Both the position numbers and the translations under genes were made by a program. Under the pieces are notes generated by a model. That model did no database searches, had not been told where the DNA came from, and was given only the letters and a program-made list of their open reading frames with translations. From Nonomuraea soli (GTDB lineage Bacteria; Actinomycetota; Actinomycetes; Streptosporangiales; Streptosporangiaceae), in NCBI RefSeq assembly GCF_013761175.1, contig NZ_JACDUR010000002.1:372001-436000 (forward strand): 64,000 nt of DNA, in the 5' to 3' direction. Position 1 is the first letter of the stretch. Each line of letters opens with the position of its first letter. This document shows, in pieces, positions 59,214 to 64,000 of the stretch.

Positions 59214-60764
59214 ATGAGCTCGACCATCGAAGTGATCATCGAAGCGGTCGGGGAAGTCGGCCTGACAGCCGGGCGGTTACGCGAGCTGGCCGCCGAACAC
59301 CCCCAGGTCATGGAGTACCTGGAGACCACCGACACCGCGCGGCTGATCGTCGCCGACACACCCGCGCTGGGGCACGAACCGCACGAGGGCTCGCCCTTCC
59401 GCGCGAAGATCTTCGACCCGGTCTCCAACCGGGCGGTCGAGCTGCGGGGAACGCTCGACCGGCCGGCCGAGGCGGAGGTCAGGCCGAGCGCCTACCGCCC
59501 GGTCCCGGGAGCGGCCGAGCTGGAGGCCGCCGCCGGGATCCTTCGGGCCGACCCGGCCTTCCCGGCCGGGGACGACGTCGTGGTCTACCGGCCGATGCCG
59601 CCGCTGGCCGACAGGGAGAACCCCGACGGCACCACCACACGGCGGCCGACCCTCGCCCTCTACACGCCGTCCGCCCCCGACGGCGTACGGCACCGCGTCG
59701 TCGCCGTCGACCTGCGCGCCCGCACCGTCGACTGGGCCCCTGCGGGCGATCCTGAGCCGGTCAACCTGCGCATGCACCACGACTGCGAGAAGAGCGTGCC
59801 CGCCCCGGTCGGCTCGCTGCCCGACCGCGGCGGGCCCGGCCGGGTGCGGCTGACCGTCCTGCAGAACGGGATGGAGCTGTGGAACCTGATCGTCGTCAGG
59901 CCGCGCAACTCCTCCGGCGACGCGGGCAGCGGCGTGGAGCTGCAGGACCTGCGCCACCGCGGCAGGCTGGTGCTGCGGCGGGCGCACGTGCCCATCCTCA
60001 ACGTGGAGTACCAGACCGCCGAACGCACCACCTTCCGCGACTGGGTCAACGAGGAGACCCGCTTCACCGCCTCGGGCAGCGACCCGGTCGGCGCGGGCTG
60101 GCGGCTGTGCGACAGCCCGCCGCAGACCATCCTGGAGCGGCCCAGCACCGACACGGGCGGCTTCCAGGGCGTGGCCTTCCATTACGACGAGGACAAGGGC
60201 GAGCTGCGCATCGTCAGCGAGCTGGCGGCGGGCTGGTACCGCTACGCCTCCGACTGGAGGCTCGCCGAGGACGGCACCATCAGGCCGCGCTTCGGCTTCG
60301 CCGCCACCAAGGACCCGATGACGTGCCAGCCGCACCGCCACCACGCCTACTGGCGGCTGGACTTCGACGTCGAGGGCTCCGACAACGACGTCGTGGAGCA
60401 GTTCCCCGAGGCGGTGCGGATCGTCAGGGAGACCACGCGCAAGCGCGTGCCCGGCCGGTTCTGGCGGGTGACCGACAAGTCCAGCGGCAGGGGCTACGAG
60501 ATCCGGCCCGGCAGGCACGACGGCACCGCCGACGACTTCGGCATCTCCGATCTGTGGTTCCTGCGGCACAGGGCCTCCGAGATCTACGACGAGGGCGGCG
60601 ACGAGCGCAACCGCGCCATGCTCAACCGTTTCGTCAACGGCGAGAACATCGCCGCGACCAACGTCGTGGTCTGGTACGGCGGGCACTTCTTCCACAACCA
60701 GAACGACCAGCAGTCGGTGCACCAGGGCCACATCGTCGGCCCCGACCTCAGGCCCGTCGGCTAG
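59214..60764 (+). CDS. Copper-amine-oxidase-like protein with altered cofactor motif
   Basis: 516 aa, no signal peptide. The C-terminal half follows the copper amine oxidase catalytic domain: a WYRYASDWRLAEDGTIR strand pair matching the NYDY-FDW-DGTI region, PHRHHAYWRLDFDVEGSDND with the His-x-His copper pair (His374, His376), and NVVVWYGGHFFHNQ with the third ligand (His491 or His494). Tyr342 is at the position of the TPQ tyrosine, but the flanking Asn and Asp/Glu are Trp341 and Arg343, so cofactor formation is doubtful. It is shorter than normal oxidases (about 640 aa). Ribosome site GGGGAGGAG. Stop abuts the response regulator stop. Confidence 0.75.
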   Translation: MSSTIEVIIEAVGEVGLTAGRLRELAAEHPQVMEYLETTDTARLIVADTPALGHEPHEGSPFRAKIFDPVSNRAVELRGTLDRPAEAEVRPSAYRPVPGAAELEAAAGILRADPAFPAGDDVVVYRPMPPLADRENPDGTTTRRPTLALYTPSAPDGVRHRVVAVDLRARTVDWAPAGDPEPVNLRMHHDCEKSVPAPVGSLPDRGGPGRVRLTVLQNGMELWNLIVVRPRNSSGDAGSGVELQDLRHRGRLVLRRAHVPILNVEYQTAERTTFRDWVNEETRFTASGSDPVGAGWRLCDSPPQTILERPSTDTGGFQGVAFHYDEDKGELRIVSELAAGWYRYASDWRLAEDGTIRPRFGFAATKDPMTCQPHRHHAYWRLDFDVEGSDNDVVEQFPEAVRIVRETTRKRVPGRFWRVTDKSSGRGYEIRPGRHDGTADDFGISDLWFLRHRASEIYDEGGDERNRAMLNRFVNGENIAATNVVVWYGGHFFHNQNDQQSVHQGHIVGPDLRPVG

Positions 60765-61424
60765 TCAGTCGCCGGGGCGGATCAGGCCCGTCTCGTAGGC
60801 GTGGACGATCGCCTGGGCGCGGTCGCGCAGGCCGAGCTTGGCCAGGATGCGGCCGACGTGCGTCTTGACCGTCTGCTCCGACACCACGAGCCGGCCCGCG
60901 ATCTCCTGGTTCGACAGGCCCCTGGCGATGAGCGCGAGCACCTCGGTCTCGCGCTCGGTCAGCTCCGACAGCCTGCGCATCGCGGGCGCGCGGGGCGTGC
61001 CGAGGCGGGCGAACTCCTGGATGAGCCGCTTGGTCACCGCCGGAGCCAGCAGCGCCTCTCCGGCGGCGACCACGCGCACCGCCTCGGCGAGCTGGAGCGC
61101 GGAGGCGTCCTTCAGCAGGAAGCCGCTGGCCCCGGCGCGCAGGGCCTCGTAGACGTAGTCGTCGAGGTCGAAGGTCGTCAGGATCAAGATCTTGGACGAG
61201 ATCGCGGGATCCTCGGTGATGCGGCGGGTCGCCTGGAGCCCGTCCATCTCCGGCATGCGCACGTCCATGAGGACCACGTCGGGCTGGAGCTCGGCCGCCC
61301 GCCGTACCGCCTCGCGCCCGTCGGCGGCCTCGCCGACGACCTCGATGTCCGGCTGGGTCGACAGGAACACCGTGAAGCCGGTGCGGACCATGCCCTGGTC
61401 GTCGGCGATCAGCACCCGGATCAC
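60765..61424 (-). CDS. NarL/LuxR-family response regulator
   Basis: 219 aa. Receiver domain (1-120) with acidic pair Asp8/Asp9 and phosphoacceptor Asp54 in VVLMDVRMPEMDG, Lys in LLKDAS; C-terminal LuxR helix-turn-helix (about 150-215) with LTERETEVLALIARGLSNQE and VSEQTVKTHVGRIL. The GTG start has GGAGG seven nt upstream and overlaps the histidine kinase stop. Partner of the kinase described next; target genes unknown. Confidence 0.96.
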   Translation of the reverse strand: MIRVLIADDQGMVRTGFTVFLSTQPDIEVVGEAADGREAVRRAAELQPDVVLMDVRMPEMDGLQATRRITEDPAISSKILILTTFDLDDYVYEALRAGASGFLLKDASALQLAEAVRVVAAGEALLAPAVTKRLIQEFARLGTPRAPAMRRLSELTERETEVLALIARGLSNQEIAGRLVVSEQTVKTHVGRILAKLGLRDRAQAIVHAYETGLIRPGD

Positions 61425-62701
61425 GCAGCCTCCAGGCGCAGCGTCGCCAGCACGCGGAAGCCGCCGTCGTCCAGCGGGCCCGCCTCGACCGTCCCGCCGT
61501 GCAGGGCCACGCGCTCGCGCATGCCCGCCAGCCCGTGGCCGCCGCCCCCGCCCGGCGCGGGCGCCGCGCCCGTGGGCGAGGGCCGGTTGACCACGTGGAC
61601 ACGCAGCTCGCCGGCGGTCCTGGCCAGCTCGAGCGCCACCGGCGCGCCCGGCGCGTGCCGCATCACGTTGCTGAGCGACTCCTGCACGATGCGATACGCC
61701 GACAACGCCACCGCCACGGGCACCCCCTCCATCGACCCCGATCGTTTCACCACCACGGCCAGCCCCGCGGCCCGGGCGTTGGCGACCAGCTCGTCGACCC
61801 GGTCGAGGCCCGGTTGCGGGGTGGTCTCCAGGCGTCCCTCCTCGTCGCGCAGCACGCCGAGGATCTGCCGCAGCTCCGCGATCGCCTCCAGCGACAGCGC
61901 CCGGATCCCCGCCAGGCCCTCCTCGAGCTGCCTGGCGTCGCCTCGCGCCTTGAGCGGCACCGCCTCCGCCTGGATGGCGATCACCGACATGTGGTGGGCG
62001 ACGACGTCGTGCAGCTCGCGCGCGATACGGGCCCGTTCTGCCAGGACGGACTGCGCCCCCTGGGCGGCCTGGGTGCGCAGCTCCTCCTGGACGAGCCTGT
62101 CCGCCGCCCGGCGCCGGGAGCGCACGTTGTAGCCGAACAGGGCCGCCACCGAGACCGCGCCGATCACCGCGTACAACGAGTCGGGATGGGCGATCCAGGC
62201 CATCAACACGGAGATCACCCAGGCGGCGGCGGTGGCGCTCGCGTCGCCGCGCGCCGCCGCCGAGTACAGCACCAGCAGGTAGGAGACGATCAGCTGGCCT
62301 GAGTACGGCACCGCCCCGCCGCTGGCGAGCTCGCGCATCACGTAGAGCGTCACCGGCATGAGCACGATCGCGACGCGCCAGGCGCCCAGCGGGTAGCGGT
62401 CGCGCAGGGCCACCGGCAGCCCGCAGCAGATCGCGGCCAGGTGCAGGAAGACCTCCGGCTGCTCGTGCGGCCGCCCGGCGATGGCCGCGCCGAGCCCGTT
62501 GGAGGCGAGCAGGTCGTTCAGCGTCGTGCCGTACAACACCCAGCCCAGGACGAACTCCGCGAGCTGCCGGAGGTCGACGTGCTGGAAGGGCCCGAGCGGG
62601 CGGCGCAGCGGGAAGCGCAGGAAGCGCGAGCGGGGCGGCGGGGGATCCGCCTCGCCGGTGAACAGGGCGAGCTGGAACGGCCGCACAAGGGCGGAAAGCA
62701 C
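61421..62701 (-). CDS. Two-component sensor histidine kinase (HisKA_3 type)
   Basis: 426 aa. Membrane part with about six helices between residues 50 and 192, coiled-coil linker, then the dimerisation helix ERARIARELHDVVAHHMSVI with phosphorylated His231, and the HATPase domain (SAYRIVQESLSNVMRHAPGA, N box; GGGGGHGLAGMRERVALHGG, G box). No extracytoplasmic sensor domain of size, so the signal may be membrane-borne or intramembrane, for example cell-envelope stress as in DesK/LiaS-like kinases. GTG start, leaderless with TAGGCT. Confidence 0.95.
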   Translation of the reverse strand: MLSALVRPFQLALFTGEADPPPPRSRFLRFPLRRPLGPFQHVDLRQLAEFVLGWVLYGTTLNDLLASNGLGAAIAGRPHEQPEVFLHLAAICCGLPVALRDRYPLGAWRVAIVLMPVTLYVMRELASGGAVPYSGQLIVSYLLVLYSAAARGDASATAAAWVISVLMAWIAHPDSLYAVIGAVSVAALFGYNVRSRRRAADRLVQEELRTQAAQGAQSVLAERARIARELHDVVAHHMSVIAIQAEAVPLKARGDARQLEEGLAGIRALSLEAIAELRQILGVLRDEEGRLETTPQPGLDRVDELVANARAAGLAVVVKRSGSMEGVPVAVALSAYRIVQESLSNVMRHAPGAPVALELARTAGELRVHVVNRPSPTGAAPAPGGGGGHGLAGMRERVALHGGTVEAGPLDDGGFRVLATLRLEAA

Positions 62702-62707
62702 CTGAAG

Positions 62708-62713
62708 AGCCTA
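62708..62713 (-). promoter_or_regulatory. -10 box of leaderless two-component operon
   Basis: TAGGCT on the minus strand, six nt, GTG at 62701. Confidence 0.55.
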
Positions 62714-62819
62714 CGAAACACACCCCGTGGTCCGCGTCCCTCTCAGGTATTGCTTACATCATTACGATCGCCCACAGCGAACACGCTCAAGCCTGGGAAC
62801 ATTGAAGGGCTCCAATGAA

Positions 62820-62838
62820 TTGAGTCCATATAACTCAA
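62820..62838. promoter_or_regulatory. HAIR-type HspR box before lon
   Basis: TTGAGT, seven nt, ACTCAA: matches the HspR-associated inverted repeat (CTTGAGT-N7-ACTCAAG) except for the two outermost bases. It overlaps a TATAAC -10-like box (62829-62834) and ends 15 nt before the lon start codon. Confidence 0.75.
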
Positions 62839-62853
62839 CCCTTTGGAGTTCAG

Positions 62854-64000
62854 ATGAGTGAGAGCTTGATCCTGCCGGTGCTGCCGCTCGACGACGAGGT
62901 CGTCCTGCCGGGCATGGTGGTTCCGCTGGACCTTTCCGACTCCGAGGTGCGGGCGGCCATCGATGCCGCTCAGGCATCCGGTGGCAACAAGCCACGAGTC
63001 CTTCTCGTTCCCCGGATCGACGGAAAGTACGGAGCGGTCGGCGTGCAGGCGGTCGTGGAGCAGGTCGGACGCCTGCCCGGCGGCGAGCCCGCGGCGGTCG
63101 TGCGCGGCGTCAACCGCGCCCGCGTCGGCCAGGGCACCACGGGCCCCGGCGCGGCCCTGTGGGTCGAGGCGATCGAGCTGGAGCACCACGAGCCGGTCGA
63201 CCCCGAGGTCGTCAAGGAGTACAAGGCGCTGACCACCACGATCCTGCAGAAGCGCGGGGCGTGGCAGGTCGTCGACCAGGTCAACCAGATCGACGACGCC
63301 AGCGTGCTGGCCGACACCGCGGGCTACGCCCCGTGGCTCTCGACCGAGCGCAAGGTCGAGCTGCTCGAAACCGCCGAGCCCGCCGAGCGGCTGGTCAAGC
63401 TGGTCGAGTGGGCGCGCGAGCACCTGGCCGAGCTCGACGTCGCCGAGACGATCCGCAAGGACGTCCAGGAGGGCATGGAGAAGCAGCAGCGCGAGTTCCT
63501 GCTGCGCCAGCAGCTGGCCGCGGTCCGCAAGGAGCTGGCCGAGCTCAACGGCGACACCTCCTCCGAGGAGGAGGACTACCGGGCCCGCGTGGAGGCCGCC
63601 GACCTGCCGGACGCCGTCCGCGAGGCCGCGCTGAAGGAGGTCGACAAGCTCGAACGCACCTCCGACCAGTCGCCCGAGACCGGGTGGATCCGCACCTGGC
63701 TCGACACCGTGCTCGACATCCCCTGGAACGAGCGCTCCGAGGACACCTACGACATCGACGGGGCGCGTGCCGTCCTCGACGCCGACCACACCGGCCTCGA
63801 CGACGTCAAGGACCGCATCATCGAGCACCTGGCCGTGCGCAAGCGCCGCCAGGACAAGGGCCTGGGCGTGGTGGGCGGGCGCCGCAGCGGCGCCGTGCTC
63901 GCGCTGGCCGGGCCTCCCGGAGTCGGCAAGACCTCGCTCGGCGAGTCGGTCGCCCGCGCCATGGGGCGCAAGTTCGTCCGCGTCGCCCTCGGCGGCGTGC
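62854..64000 (+). CDS. lon: ATP-dependent protease Lon, N-terminal part (partial)
   Basis: First 382 codons, cut by the window end. The start is ATG with GGAG six nt upstream. N-terminal substrate domain (ILPVLPLDDEVVLPGMVVPL at the start), coiled-coil helix EGMEKQQREFLLRQQLAAVR near 210, then the AAA+ module with TWLDTVLDIPWNE and Walker A GPPGVGKTS near 353-361. Degrades damaged and regulatory proteins. The HAIR box upstream indicates heat-shock control by HspR, as known for lon in Streptomyces. The proteolytic Ser-Lys dyad is beyond the window. Confidence 0.97.
   Translation, partial: MSESLILPVLPLDDEVVLPGMVVPLDLSDSEVRAAIDAAQASGGNKPRVLLVPRIDGKYGAVGVQAVVEQVGRLPGGEPAAVVRGVNRARVGQGTTGPGAALWVEAIELEHHEPVDPEVVKEYKALTTTILQKRGAWQVVDQVNQIDDASVLADTAGYAPWLSTERKVELLETAEPAERLVKLVEWAREHLAELDVAETIRKDVQEGMEKQQREFLLRQQLAAVRKELAELNGDTSSEEEDYRARVEAADLPDAVREAALKEVDKLERTSDQSPETGWIRTWLDTVLDIPWNERSEDTYDIDGARAVLDADHTGLDDVKDRIIEHLAVRKRRQDKGLGVVGGRRSGAVLALAGPPGVGKTSLGESVARAMGRKFVRVALGGV

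Overview
This is a GC-rich chromosomal segment from a filamentous-type actinomycete. The coding regions end almost every codon in G or C, starts are often GTG, and neighbouring genes overlap by GTGA or ATGA. Many genes have a TAGNNT box 6-7 nt before the start codon, the arrangement of leaderless actinobacterial transcripts. The gene content (mycothiol-dependent maleylpyruvate isomerase-type fold, DUF4383, DUF488, P450s, HspR-type box before lon) fits Actinomycetia. A member of the Streptosporangiales is my guess, not something the sequence proves. No IS element, integrase, tRNA, rRNA or CRISPR array was seen, and no PKS/NRPS genes.

Layout, left half. 1-3.8 kb: a peptide-type ABC importer operon (lipoprotein SBP, two permeases, start of an ATPase cut by the window edge). 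3.9-7.2 kb: aminotransferase IV, M20 amidohydrolase, HAD phosphatase, DinB-like protein. 7.3-14 kb: a leftward operon nhaC - arginine/ornithine-type antiporter - arcA - PCuAC-like lipoprotein - DUF488 - TIGR03086, followed by a secreted serine hydrolase. 14.2-14.9 kb: low-complexity DNA with a small gene ending in Ser-Asp repeats. 15-16.8 kb: TetR-P450 pair with its own promoter and operator. 16.9-21.8 kb: phytase and a heterodimeric ABC exporter. 21.9-30.3 kb: housekeeping-type singletons (APH(6)-like kinase, NUDIX, UbiB-like kinase, M14 carboxypeptidase, DUF4383, ArfB-like rescue factor, alpha/beta hydrolase, HAD).

Right half. 30.3-34.6 kb: an Hsp90-like chaperone coupled to a large TPR protein. 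34.6-42.1 kb: PhoD, a hydrolase with a Cys nucleophile, aldo-keto reductase, XRE regulator, MFS, FG-GAP protein, P450. 42.2-47.7 kb: a second complete peptide-type ABC importer in five coupled genes. 47.7-49.6 kb: tandem 25-bp repeats, truncated haemoglobin and a DHA2-type MFS pump. 49.8-54.2 kb: a three-gene operon built on a membrane-anchored TPR-CHAT protease. 54.3-57.7 kb: ABC-ATPase remnant, TetR, heme oxygenase, acyltransferase 3, alpha/beta hydrolase. 57.8-60.8 kb: adenylate-forming enzyme facing a divergent copper-amine-oxidase-like protein. 60.8-64 kb: NarL-type two-component system and the start of lon behind an HspR-type (HAIR) box.

Most worth following up: the CHAT-TPR / small Cys protein / membrane protein operon; the Hsp90-TPR pair; the copper-amine-oxidase homologue with an altered cofactor motif; and the leaderless promoters, three of which use the upstream gene's TAG stop codon as the first half of their -10 box.
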